Positions 21,153 through 30,888 are shown, counted from the first letter of the stretch. The stretch: 64,000 nucleotides of DNA from an uncultured Pelagibacteraceae bacterium (GCA_902603305.1 CACKUI010000002.1:17543-81542), one strand, 5' to 3'. Notes: a model not told the origin generated them from the letters alone. Program-made: numbers and translations.

Positions 21153-22082
21153 ATGAAAATATTAGGAATTGGAAACGCAATAGTAGATGTGATTTGCAAA
21201 GTTGAAGATGAATTTATCACTAAAAATAATTTAACAAAAAGTACTATGAAATTAATTTTTGACGATAAAGAATTTAAAGATTTATTATCTAGTCTCAAAA
21301 TAGAAAAAACTGTTTCAGGGGGGTCTGTTGCTAATTCAATAGTTGGTTTATCTCAACTTGGAAATAAAGTAGGTTTTATAGGTAAAGTTAATGACGATGA
21401 TCTTGGTGAAAAATATGAAGATGGTCTAAAGCAGGAGAATGTTAAATATTTTTATTCAAAGAAAAAAGAAGAACTGCCTACCGGAACATGTTTGATTTTA
21501 GTTACACCAGACTCTGAAAGAACAATGTGTACCTTCTTAGGAACTGCAGGTAAAATAAATGAAAACGACGTTAGCTCAGATGCAATTAAACAAAGTGAAA
21601 CAATACTCTTAGAAGGTTACCTTTGGGATGAAGGTGAGCCTAAGAAAGCTTTTGAAAAAGCAATTCAAAGTGCTAACAAAGTTGCAATGTCTTTATCTGA
21701 TCAGTTTTGCGTTGACAGACACAAACCTCATTTTTTAGAACTGGTTAAAAACAAATTAGATATAACTTTTGCGAATGAACAAGAAATAATGTCATTAATA
21801 GATGCAAAGTCTTTTGATGAAGTAATAAGTTTTTCGAAATCTCTTGGCAAAATAATTGTTTTAACAAGGGGTGAAAAAGGAGCTGTTGCTATTAATGGAG
21901 ATGATGTTGCTGAATGTGGAATTAAAGAAGGTCTCAAAATAATTGACTTAACTGGAGCTGGAGACCTTTTCGCAGCAGGTTTTTTGCATGGACATGTAAA
22001 TAATATGACACTTAAAGAGAGTTTGGACAAAGGAACTGAGATGTCTTCTAAAGTAATTCAACAAATTGGGGCTAGACTTTAA
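21153..22082 (+). CDS. PfkB-family sugar/adenosine kinase
   Basis: VSGGSVANSIVGLSQLG; LTGAGDLFAAGFLHG. Confidence 0.93.
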   Translation: MKILGIGNAIVDVICKVEDEFITKNNLTKSTMKLIFDDKEFKDLLSSLKIEKTVSGGSVANSIVGLSQLGNKVGFIGKVNDDDLGEKYEDGLKQENVKYFYSKKKEELPTGTCLILVTPDSERTMCTFLGTAGKINENDVSSDAIKQSETILLEGYLWDEGEPKKAFEKAIQSANKVAMSLSDQFCVDRHKPHFLELVKNKLDITFANEQEIMSLIDAKSFDEVISFSKSLGKIIVLTRGEKGAVAINGDDVAECGIKEGLKIIDLTGAGDLFAAGFLHGHVNNMTLKESLDKGTEMSSKVIQQIGARL

Positions 22083-22086
22083 ATAA

Positions 22087-22197
22087 TTATTTTTTCTTTC
22101 TTTTAAAACTACCCTTGCCCTTTTTTGGCTTTATTACTCGAGTTTTATATTTTGGTGTTAATAAATCTTTAGCAATAAAATTTTTTTTTGGTTTCAT
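22087..22197 (-). CDS. arfA: 36-aa ArfA-like alternative ribosome-rescue factor
   Basis: Own reverse translation: MKPKKNFIAKDLLTPKYKTRVIKPKKGKGSFKRKKK*. Pattern N-x-x-A-x-x-L-x-x-P-x-[FY]-x-x-R-V-x-x-x-KKGKGS[YF]-x-RK resembles recalled ArfA ([33 protein letters not shown]). Confidence 0.72.
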   Translation of the reverse strand: MKPKKNFIAKDLLTPKYKTRVIKPKKGKGSFKRKKK

Positions 22198-22199
22198 GA

Positions 22200-24287
22200 T
22201 TATTTTTTTCTTAGCCAGAATTGGTACATTCCTTTAAATATATCTGGATGTTTAATCTCAAATTCATTCCAATTCATCAAAGATGTAAAATTTTTATCAT
22301 CTTTATAATAATTTGAGTAATCTTTTTTTAAAGAAGAATTTGCAAAACCTAAAAATTCTAAATTATATTTTTGGATTAATTTTGAAATTTTTGGCAAAGT
22401 AAAGCGATGCTCTTGAACATGAAAAACTAGATCTCTCAGACTTGATGTTGTATGAAAATCATAATTGAAATTAAGTTTTTGTAATGGAATATTTTTTTTG
22501 TCATTTTTTATAATTTCTCTAAAATTTCTAATATCTTTTAAGTTATTTTTAAATTTTCTCTCTTTTAATAATTCCCTTGTTTCAACTATATGTTTCCTAG
22601 CATATTCACTGTACAAGCCTAGTTTAATAAAACCACCAGGTTCTAAAATATCTAGTAGTATATTTAATCCTTTTTCAGGGTTCTCTAGGTGATGCAGTAC
22701 TCCCATACATTCAATAACATTAAACTTTCTTTTTAAACTTAATAATTTCAATAAATCAGTATGTAAAAATTCAATATTATTAATATTTAATTCCTGCATT
22801 CTTCTCTTAGCAAATGCTAGGCTTGATAAACTTAGGTCAATAGCAAGAATATTTGAATTTTCGTAATCAATTCTTCTTGCCAGTTGATGCCCTGTTCCAC
22901 ATCCAGCTATTAGTATGTTCCACTTTATTTTTTCATTTTCTGGATTAATTTTATTTGGCTGTATATCATGATTTAATTCTTCAAAAAAATTTACTTTAGG
23001 GAGATAATTTGCATATCTCCAGCGTGGATATGGATTTTCCTCGTATTGATCTCTTACCTTATTTGATATGCTATCGGATATTTCTGTTGATTTTATGTGT
23101 TTTTTAAGATCTTTTTCTTTTAAAAAATCATGAATCTGGATTTTTATAAGGTCATTAAATAATTGATTTTTTGAAAGGTGATTTTTAAACTTATTTATTA
23201 GTATTTCTGAATTGCTAAGTGGAATATAGCATGCAAGAATTGCAACATCTTGCTCGTTTATTGTATCAGATTTTTCAATTTTTAATTTCAAGTCTTCGAC
23301 TAAATTTATTTCATCATCAGATTGGAAAAAAATATACTCATTAAGAAATGACTGTTCGGCAAATGATAAAATAAAATCAGAATAGTTTTCTGATAAATTT
23401 TGTTTATTATTTTTAATTGTAAATAATATTTCTTTTCTAATTGTGTATAAAAACTTTTCTAAAAACTGATCCCTGATTAGAGATTTTTGTAATATTAAAT
23501 GAAAAAGTTTTTTTTTTAATACTAACTGAACTAACTGATTGCTTATCATATTGGCACTAGTTTCAATTAGTTTTTCGAATTTCTTTTTATCTTCATCAAA
23601 AATAATTAATTGTTTTGCGTTATTGAATAAATAATTATGATTTATTGAGTTTTTTTCGTATAGAAATTCAAAAATTTTTACTAAGTCTTTACTGTTATTT
23701 TCTGTAATATTATTAAGTCGTAACGTATTGAATAAGTCTACAGCACCTGAAATACCCATATAATTTTCTGAATCTAACTCAAATATTTTTTTATAGCAGT
23801 TTAAAGCCTCTTTAAAATTTCTCATTTCTTTAAATATCTGTGCTTGAAGTCCATAACAATTAAGATTAGACGGCTGAATTTGTGTTACCTTTTTTAAATA
23901 ATTCAACGCTTGTTGAAATTTGCCTTGGTTTTTATAGAGAATACCTAGATTATAATTAGGATCTGCAAAATCACTTTTTAAAGATATGGCCTTATTGTAG
24001 TGTAAAATTGCTTGATTGAATTCTCCATTTTTAAAAAAAATATTTGCTAAGTTATTATTAACGAATGGATTGTTTGGCTCTAAATTTACGACTTTTAAAA
24101 AATATTCTTTTGCTTTATTTTCTCTGCCAGTTTCTGCAAATAAGGTGCCTAAATAATTTATACAATTTATGTTTTTAGAATCTTTTTTCAATATTTCTTC
24201 ATATAATTTCTCTGCTGCATAAAAATTTTTATTTTGATGATTTTTAATTGCTTTAGATAACAAATTTTTAATTGCTGATTGACTCAT
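22200..24287 (-). CDS. TPR-repeat protein with C-terminal SAM-dependent methyltransferase
   Basis: Multiple TPRs (YAAEKLYEEILKKDSKNINCINYLGTLF...) then LIAGCGTGHQLARRI and NVIECMGVLHHLENPEKGL. Confidence 0.88.
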   Translation of the reverse strand: MSQSAIKNLLSKAIKNHQNKNFYAAEKLYEEILKKDSKNINCINYLGTLFAETGRENKAKEYFLKVVNLEPNNPFVNNNLANIFFKNGEFNQAILHYNKAISLKSDFADPNYNLGILYKNQGKFQQALNYLKKVTQIQPSNLNCYGLQAQIFKEMRNFKEALNCYKKIFELDSENYMGISGAVDLFNTLRLNNITENNSKDLVKIFEFLYEKNSINHNYLFNNAKQLIIFDEDKKKFEKLIETSANMISNQLVQLVLKKKLFHLILQKSLIRDQFLEKFLYTIRKEILFTIKNNKQNLSENYSDFILSFAEQSFLNEYIFFQSDDEINLVEDLKLKIEKSDTINEQDVAILACYIPLSNSEILINKFKNHLSKNQLFNDLIKIQIHDFLKEKDLKKHIKSTEISDSISNKVRDQYEENPYPRWRYANYLPKVNFFEELNHDIQPNKINPENEKIKWNILIAGCGTGHQLARRIDYENSNILAIDLSLSSLAFAKRRMQELNINNIEFLHTDLLKLLSLKRKFNVIECMGVLHHLENPEKGLNILLDILEPGGFIKLGLYSEYARKHIVETRELLKERKFKNNLKDIRNFREIIKNDKKNIPLQKLNFNYDFHTTSSLRDLVFHVQEHRFTLPKISKLIQKYNLEFLGFANSSLKKDYSNYYKDDKNFTSLMNWNEFEIKHPDIFKGMYQFWLRKK

Positions 24288-24847
24288 TTTTTTGAGATCA
24301 TATATCCATTTTTTGTACTCTTAATAAAATTGTTATCGTTGAAATATTTACTAATTTTTTTTCTCAATCTATAGATATGTGTTTCAACAGTATGAGTTTC
24401 GAGTTTTGAATTGTGACCCCATACTTCAATTTGTAACTGTGTTACGTTAACTGGTTTTTCAACATTGGAGATAAACATAATAATATTTGCCTCTCTCTCA
24501 GTTAAATCAAGGCTTTTTTCACTATTAAAAATTTTTCTTGAGTTTAAATTTAATTTATAAACTCCCAAATCTATCTCCGATTGCTGGCTATACTTTTCTT
24601 TTAAAAATTTAATATTAATATTTTCAATTAATTTTACTATATCGATTGGAAAATTACTTATTACAATTTGATTTTCAAATTTTTTTATTTTTTTATTTGA
24701 TATTACCAAATAATTATCCTTTGTTTTTAAATTAAGGTCAGTAATTTTATTTATATAAGTCAATTTAAAGTTTATATGATCGCTTATTTCACTTAGTATT
24801 TCATATAAAATTTTAAAATCATAAATTACTAAATTATCATTATTCAT
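24284..24847 (-). CDS. OmpR-type winged-helix DNA-binding protein with divergent or absent receiver domain
   Basis: SLDLTEREANIIMFISN...VEVWGHNSKLETHTVETHIYRLRKKI matches Trans_reg_C; N-terminal half lacks recognisable DD...D...K receiver residues. Confidence 0.8.
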   Translation of the reverse strand: MNNDNLVIYDFKILYEILSEISDHINFKLTYINKITDLNLKTKDNYLVISNKKIKKFENQIVISNFPIDIVKLIENINIKFLKEKYSQQSEIDLGVYKLNLNSRKIFNSEKSLDLTEREANIIMFISNVEKPVNVTQLQIEVWGHNSKLETHTVETHIYRLRKKISKYFNDNNFIKSTKNGYMISKK

Positions 24848-24862
24848 ATATAACTTAAGAAT

Positions 24863-25357
24863 ATGACAATTGTTCTAAAAAATAAAGCATCACTTCTGTT
24901 TGATGATTTTATCTTTCAGTGTTCTATTGGAAAGAAAGGACTAGTTAAAAATAAGATCGAGGGTGATAAAAAAACTCCTATTGGAACATATTCATTAGGT
25001 AATTTATATTACAGAAAAGATAGGAACCCAAAACCATTAACGAGATTAAAATGTATTCCAATAAAAAAAAATATGGGATGGTGTGATGATATAAAAAGTA
25101 AAAAAAATTATAACAAATTAATTAAAGTTGATAATAAAATAAAGCATGAAAAATTATTTAGAAAAGATTACAAATATGATTTTATGATCCCTATTAATTA
25201 CAATACAAAAAAAACTAAGTTAGGTAGAGGTAGTGCTATCTTTTTACATTTAACAAAAAATTATAGCTCAACATTAGGGTGTATTACAATTAAAAAGAAA
25301 GATTTTTTGATACTTTTAAAATTAATAAATAAAAATACCAAAATAAGATTAACTTAA
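24863..25357 (+). CDS. L,D-transpeptidase (YkuD) family protein
   Basis: KTPIGTYSLG; GSAIFLHLTKNYSSTLGCITIKK catalytic H...SxGC motif. Confidence 0.85.
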   Translation: MTIVLKNKASLLFDDFIFQCSIGKKGLVKNKIEGDKKTPIGTYSLGNLYYRKDRNPKPLTRLKCIPIKKNMGWCDDIKSKKNYNKLIKVDNKIKHEKLFRKDYKYDFMIPINYNTKKTKLGRGSAIFLHLTKNYSSTLGCITIKKKDFLILLKLINKNTKIRLT

Positions 25358-26016
25358 CCTCTTTGACCAAAAATATTAGATCCAATTCTTAAATAAGTGG
25401 AGTTATACTCCAAGGCACTTAAATAGTCTGAGGACATTCCCATACTTAATTCATTAAGATTTATAATCTCATTTAACTCACTCATTTGTGAGAAGAATTG
25501 CGAAGAGTCTTCTCCAAAAGGAGGAATGCACATCAAACCTATAACATTTAAATTAAGATCTTTAGTATATTTATAAAAATCTAAAAGATTTTCTTTCACT
25601 ATTCCTGATTTTTGAACTTCCTCGCCAAGATTTATTTGTATAAAAATTTTAGGTTTAGTATTCTGTTTTTCTTGCTCTTCTGAGATTTTTTTAGCTAACT
25701 TTTCATTATCTAAGGAGTGAATATAATCAAATATTTTTACTGCAAATTTTACTTTATTAGTCTGAAGTTTGCCAATTAGATGTAAATTTATCTTATTATT
25801 TTTAATTTTGACATCAGTCCATTTTTCAATTGCCTCTTGAACTTTATTTTCTCCATAATCTAAATGGCCGTATTCAACTAATGGTAAGATATGATCCAAC
25901 TTAAATGTTTTTGAAACTGCAATTATTTTAGGTATTCTCTTTTTATTTTTCAAATTCAATAACTTTGAATTGATTGAACTTTGAATTGATATTAGGTTTT
26001 GAACTGTTGAATGCAT
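25354..26016 (-). CDS. YggS/PROSC-family pyridoxal phosphate homeostasis protein
   Basis: IIAVSKTFKLDHI; YGENKVQEAIEKW; LHLIGKLQTNKVK; SMGMSSDYLSAL. Confidence 0.95.
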   Translation of the reverse strand: MHSTVQNLISIQSSINSKLLNLKNKKRIPKIIAVSKTFKLDHILPLVEYGHLDYGENKVQEAIEKWTDVKIKNNKINLHLIGKLQTNKVKFAVKIFDYIHSLDNEKLAKKISEEQEKQNTKPKIFIQINLGEEVQKSGIVKENLLDFYKYTKDLNLNVIGLMCIPPFGEDSSQFFSQMSELNEIINLNELSMGMSSDYLSALEYNSTYLRIGSNIFGQRG

Positions 26017-26574
26017 AAAAATTTATTAAAAAAATATTACTTTATAGAAAAATTTGAGAAAAGTAATATTGATATCCAAACAGAAAATACAACAATTATA
26101 TATAGAAATTATAAAAAAAAATATAATATTAAAGAGCTGACTGATTTAAAGAATTACTGTAGGAGAAAGAGTTTAAAATTTTTACTATCTAATAACATAA
26201 AATTATCTATCAAATTAGGTTTAGATGGAGCTTATATACCCTCTTTCAATAAGGATTATATTCATCTTAGTTATTTCTTTAAAAAAAATTTTATTTTAAT
26301 AGGTTCTGCACATAATTTGAAAGAATTTAGAATTAAGGAAAGACAAAATGTAGATAAAATTGTTCTCTCCTCATTATTTAAAAAAAACAATAATTACCTA
26401 GGAATAAACAAATTTAAACTATTATCCAATTATACAGAAAAAAAAATAATAGCTTTAGGTGGTATTTCAAAAGAAAATTTGAAATTAATTAAATTAACTA
26501 AATCAAGTGGATTTGCAGGAATTTCTATTTTCAATAAAAAAAAGGCCCCTAAAAAGGGGCCCTTTTTTAAGTAA
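26011..26574 (+). CDS. Divergent thiamine-phosphate-synthase-like (ThiE/TenI fold) protein
   Basis: KLGLDGAYIPS, IGSAHNLKEF and IIALGGISKENLKLIKLTKSSGFAGISIF retain TIM-barrel ThiE/TenI landmarks; active-site region is divergent. Confidence 0.7.
   Translation: MHKNLLKKYYFIEKFEKSNIDIQTENTTIIYRNYKKKYNIKELTDLKNYCRRKSLKFLLSNNIKLSIKLGLDGAYIPSFNKDYIHLSYFFKKNFILIGSAHNLKEFRIKERQNVDKIVLSSLFKKNNNYLGINKFKLLSNYTEKKIIALGGISKENLKLIKLTKSSGFAGISIFNKKKAPKKGPFFK
26544..26567. terminator. Bidirectional Rho-independent terminator overlapping the thiE-like 3' coding end
   Basis: caataaaaaaaa-GGCCCCT-aaaa-AGGGGCC-ctttttt: 7-bp GC-rich stem, tetraloop, A8 on the left and T6 on the right, so U-tracts on both transcripts. 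Confidence 0.85.
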
Positions 26575-26587
26575 TTTGCTTCTTCAA

Positions 26588-27523
26588 TTAGAATGCAAAT
26601 GAGAAGTTAATCTCGTAACCTTTGTTGTCTGCAGTCGATGTTCCAGCTACGTTATCAGTTGTCTGATGTGAAGCAGAAATCGCTACACCACCTGCTGTAA
26701 ACGAAACACTTACCGCGTTCGAATCTTGATCACTTTTAGTAGAATCTTCATAATCTAGTGAAGAAGTACCATAAGATACAGATATGTCATCACTTACTGC
26801 GTAAGATATACCTATTGCAGTGAAGTCTTCGTCAGCATCTGCAGTACCCGAATCAGATTCATTCGATTGGTATCCAACTGTTATTGGTCCCATAGCATAG
26901 TTAATGTTAAATACATTATTATCTACACCTGCAGCTGTATTATTGTTTTCACCCATTGCAGCACTTACAGACAAACCTTCAATACCTGTAAATTGAACAC
27001 CAATTTCTGTTGAGCTTTCAACTTGTGTTGTTCCTCTTGATGGCTCATATGCTGCTTTGATAGCTATACCATCTGATACTGTGTAGTCATAAATGAAACC
27101 ATTTGTTCCTACTGCAGCATTAGTTGGGCCGTCAGCTGTTCCTGAAATCGCTGTACTCCAAGACTCTTCGTTAGCAGTTGGAGTTAAGTCGTCCCAAGCG
27201 CCAACTGGTCCAGATGTACCTGATCCAGAGAAAGTTAGTTTACCCATATCTCCTGTGTCGATTGAAATGCTTCTGTCATCGTAAACACCAGCATTATCTA
27301 TTTCAAGAGATGTTGAAATTGTGAAACCATTATCCATTTCACCACTACCTGTGAAAGTTAGTGAGTCAGTCATTGACCAACCATTAGGAGCGTTACTGTT
27401 ATCTTCACCACCAAAAAATAGTGAAGTAGCAGCTGAAACAGATACAGATGCAGCTTGTGCTGAACCCGCTGTTACTAATGCAGTACCTAATGCTGTCAAT
27501 CCTAGTTTTTTTAGATTGTTCAT
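26588..27523 (-). CDS. Gram-negative porin, probable major outer membrane protein
   Basis: Signal peptide MNNLKKLGLTALGTALVTAGSAQA; acidic alternating beta-strand pattern; terminal aromatic INFSFAF. Confidence 0.85.
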   Translation of the reverse strand: MNNLKKLGLTALGTALVTAGSAQAASVSVSAATSLFFGGEDNSNAPNGWSMTDSLTFTGSGEMDNGFTISTSLEIDNAGVYDDRSISIDTGDMGKLTFSGSGTSGPVGAWDDLTPTANEESWSTAISGTADGPTNAAVGTNGFIYDYTVSDGIAIKAAYEPSRGTTQVESSTEIGVQFTGIEGLSVSAAMGENNNTAAGVDNNVFNINYAMGPITVGYQSNESDSGTADADEDFTAIGISYAVSDDISVSYGTSSLDYEDSTKSDQDSNAVSVSFTAGGVAISASHQTTDNVAGTSTADNKGYEINFSFAF

Positions 27524-27542
27524 ATTATTACCTTTCGTTAAT

Positions 27543-27558
27543 TGTTTAATATTAAACA
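27543..27558. promoter_or_regulatory. 16-bp perfect palindrome upstream of the porin start
   Basis: TGTTTAATATTAAACA, 20 bp upstream of the porin ATG. Confidence 0.4.
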
Positions 27559-27742
27559 GAACACAAATACCAATTTTGCTGGCTTTTTGTGCTATATTAT
27601 CGAGCTTTCATGTTTTTTTTGTAATTGTGTTGTATTTTTACATCACTAAAAATGTTGAATTATTTAACATTTTAACCATTTCTAAAAAAATTCTTTTAAT
27701 TATTATGTTTTATCATCTATTACTAAGTTTTTAGGAACATTT

Positions 27743-28321
27743 ATGTCAAATTTTTTAAGTTTTCGAATCACTGCTTTCTTGGCAATAGTTTTGCTCACTC
27801 TTAGTTCGTGTAAATCTATTGAGGATTTACCTGGAGGAGATGCTAGAAAAAATCCTCCTGATCCAAAAAAAAGAGTTAAAAAGAATTTAGAGGAAGGCAG
27901 AGGCTTTAGGCTGGATAATGCCCTTAAAGGTGGCTCTGGTAAAGGTGGAGATTTTATGTTTGCTAGTGCTAATGAACTTTGGAGAGCTTCACTTGATACT
28001 CTTGATTTTATGCCTCTATCATCAGTTAATTACAGCGGGGGAATTATAATAACTGACTGGTACTCAGATAATGATAGTTTAAATGAATCAGTAAAAATAT
28101 CAATTCGTTTTTTAACAAACGAAGTTAGAGCTGATGCATTAGACATAAAAATTTTTTATAAAAAGTGTAATCAAGTTGCTAGCTGTAAAATATCGCAAAA
28201 AACTGGATCACTTTTAACAGAACTTAAAAAAGAAATTTTAAGTAAAGCTGCAATTTACAAAAAACAAAACAAAGATAAAAACTTCAAACCTTATAAAGGT
28301 AGTGCGGTTAAACAAGATTAG
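27743..28321 (+). CDS. DUF3576-like lipoprotein
   Basis: Lipobox LSSCKSI; LWRASLDTLDFMPLSSVNYSGGIIITDWYS; located upstream of leuS. Confidence 0.85.
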   Translation: MSNFLSFRITAFLAIVLLTLSSCKSIEDLPGGDARKNPPDPKKRVKKNLEEGRGFRLDNALKGGSGKGGDFMFASANELWRASLDTLDFMPLSSVNYSGGIIITDWYSDNDSLNESVKISIRFLTNEVRADALDIKIFYKKCNQVASCKISQKTGSLLTELKKEILSKAAIYKKQNKDKNFKPYKGSAVKQD

Positions 28322-28332
28322 CTTAATTTTTT

Positions 28333-30888
28333 GTGACTTCATTGGAAAGATATAATTTCAAAACTGTTGAGAAAAAATGGCAAGATGTCTGGCAGGATAA
28401 CGCTGTTTTTAAATCTAAATTGGATCATTCTAAAGAAAAATTTTACTGTTTAGAAATGTTTCCATATCCATCGGGTAAAATACACATGGGTCACGTTAGA
28501 AACTATACAATTGGGGATGTTTTATCACGTTATAAAACATTAAAAGGTTTTAATGTAATGCATCCAATGGGTTGGGATGCATTTGGTATGCCAGCAGAAA
28601 ATGCTGCAAGAGAAAATAACTTAGATCCAAAAGATTGGACAAACAAAAATATATCAACAATGAAAGAACAGTTAAAGCGTCTTGGTCTTTCTATTGATTG
28701 GGATAGAGAAATTTCTACTTGTTCAGAGGAATATTATAAACATCAACAATTATTTTTTTTAGAACTTTATGAAAAAGGGTTAGTTTATAGAAAAGAAAAC
28801 TATGTAAATTGGGATCCAATCGATGAGACAGTTCTAGCAAATGAGCAAGTAATTGATGGCAAGGGATGGCGTTCAGGAGCTATCGTTGAACGTAAAAAAT
28901 TAAATCAATGGTTTTTTAATATTTCAAAATTTTCACAAGAGTTACTTGATGGTTTAGAAAGTTTAGAGAAATGGCCAAACAAAGTGAAAGTTATGCAAAA
29001 AAATTGGATAGGTAAATCATTTGGTTGCGAAATTTCATTTAAAACTGAGGGAGATATACCTATAAATGAAATAAAATGTTTTACTACTAGACCTGATACC
29101 TTATTCGGATTTTCATTTTTAGCTCTATCAGTAGACCATGAAATTTCTAAATTTTTTGCAGATAACAAAGAATTTGAGGAGTTTAAAAATGAATGTTCAA
29201 AAACTGGAACCACAGAGGAGGCGATTGCTATTGGGGAGAAAGTTGGCTTCAAAACTAATTTAATGGCAATAAATCCTTTAAATCCAAAACAAAAAGTGCC
29301 AGTTTTCTTTGCAAATTTTGTTCTGATGGATTATGGATTTGGTGCAGTTTTTGGGTGCCCTGCACATGACCAAAGAGACTTTGATTTTGCAAGAAAATAC
29401 GGTCTTGATATAAAAACTGTTGTAAAGCCAGATAATGAAAAAGACGATTTTGAGGTAAAAGATGAGGCATATTCTGGAGCTGGGTCTTTAATAAATTCAG
29501 AATTTCTTAATGGTCTCAAAGTTCCTGAGGAGTCAATTCTCAAAACAATTGATATATTAGAAGAAAAAAAAATAGGAAAAAAAAAAATTAATTTTAGGTT
29601 AAAAGATTGGGGTGTTTCAAGACAGAGATATTGGGGTTGCCCTATACCAATTGCATACGACGAAAATGGAAATGTTACAACAATTCCCAAAAAAGACTTA
29701 CCAGTAAAACTTCCAGAGAATGTAGATTTAAATGCAAAAGGTAACCCTTTAGACTTAGAAAATAAATGGAAAAGTGTCATAATTAGTGGAAAAAAATATA
29801 CCAGAGAAACCGACACGCTCGATACTTTTGTTTGTTCATCTTGGTATTATCTTAGATTTTGCTCACCAGATAATTTAGAATATGGTTTTAATCAAGAGGA
29901 AATAGATTATTGGATGCCTGTTGACCAATATATAGGTGGGGTAGAGCACGCTATTCTTCACTTGTTGTATTCAAGATTTTTTATGAAAGCAATAGGATAC
30001 AAAAATGAAAATTTCAAATTTAAGGAACCCTTTGAAGGTTTGTTTACCCAGGGTATGGTATGCCACGAAACTTATAAAGATAAAAATAATAATTGGTTGA
30101 GCCCAGATGAGATAGAATTGATTGATGGTCAGTTCTATAAAAAAGAAGATTCCAATCATAAGGTTCAAGTTGGGTCTTCAGAATCAATGTCAAAATCAAA
30201 AAAAAATGTTATTGATCCTGAAAATATAATTAATAATTATGGTGCTGATGCAGTAAGACTATTTATACTATCAGATAGTCCACCTGAAAAGGATGTACAA
30301 TGGTCAGAGCAAGGAATGGTTGCTTCATATAAATTTTTACAAAAACTTTGGGCCTTACACAATAAAATTAAGAAAAAAATTCAAAGTGATAATATGGAGA
30401 GTGATCAAAATAATAATTTAGAAAAATTTACTAATCAAATGATAAATAAGATTACGAATAACCTTGAGGATTTTAATTACAATGTTGTCATAGCTAATAT
30501 TTATGAGACGTATAATTTTTTTAATAAAGAAATCGATAAAAATATCGATAGTAAAATTCTTAAAGAAAATTATATTAAATTACTTATATTGTTCACACCT
30601 GCAATTCCACATTTCACATCAGAGTGTTTAGAGGAATTGAAACTTTTGAGTGATATAAAATGGCCTTCTGTAGAAAGAAATCTCCTAGAAGAGGATAAAA
30701 TAGATTATGTAATACAGATTAATGGAAAAAAAAGGGCTATTTTAAATGAAAATAGAGATATTGATCAAGAAAGTCTTCTGAGTAAATTAAAAGCTAATAA
30801 ATTATCAGAAAAATATTTAAAAGATAAATCTATAAATAAAATTGTATTTGTGAAAAACAGGTTAATAAATATTTTAACAAATGAATAA
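28333..30888 (+). CDS. leuS: Leucyl-tRNA synthetase
   Basis: [31 protein letters not shown]; full editing domain. Confidence 0.98.
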   Translation: MTSLERYNFKTVEKKWQDVWQDNAVFKSKLDHSKEKFYCLEMFPYPSGKIHMGHVRNYTIGDVLSRYKTLKGFNVMHPMGWDAFGMPAENAARENNLDPKDWTNKNISTMKEQLKRLGLSIDWDREISTCSEEYYKHQQLFFLELYEKGLVYRKENYVNWDPIDETVLANEQVIDGKGWRSGAIVERKKLNQWFFNISKFSQELLDGLESLEKWPNKVKVMQKNWIGKSFGCEISFKTEGDIPINEIKCFTTRPDTLFGFSFLALSVDHEISKFFADNKEFEEFKNECSKTGTTEEAIAIGEKVGFKTNLMAINPLNPKQKVPVFFANFVLMDYGFGAVFGCPAHDQRDFDFARKYGLDIKTVVKPDNEKDDFEVKDEAYSGAGSLINSEFLNGLKVPEESILKTIDILEEKKIGKKKINFRLKDWGVSRQRYWGCPIPIAYDENGNVTTIPKKDLPVKLPENVDLNAKGNPLDLENKWKSVIISGKKYTRETDTLDTFVCSSWYYLRFCSPDNLEYGFNQEEIDYWMPVDQYIGGVEHAILHLLYSRFFMKAIGYKNENFKFKEPFEGLFTQGMVCHETYKDKNNNWLSPDEIELIDGQFYKKEDSNHKVQVGSSESMSKSKKNVIDPENIINNYGADAVRLFILSDSPPEKDVQWSEQGMVASYKFLQKLWALHNKIKKKIQSDNMESDQNNNLEKFTNQMINKITNNLEDFNYNVVIANIYETYNFFNKEIDKNIDSKILKENYIKLLILFTPAIPHFTSECLEELKLLSDIKWPSVERNLLEEDKIDYVIQINGKKRAILNENRDIDQESLLSKLKANKLSEKYLKDKSINKIVFVKNRLINILTNE

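Noticed and set aside
27321-27734. 137-aa plus-strand ORF antisense to the porin 5' end
   Set aside because: Opposite strand of a confidently coding porin and running through its promoter; low-complexity hydrophobic tail from AT-rich DNA; no family resemblance
29255-29816. Overlapping antisense ORFs inside leuS (71 aa and 161 aa)
   Set aside because: Mirror frames of a conserved synthetase; composition fits antisense artefact
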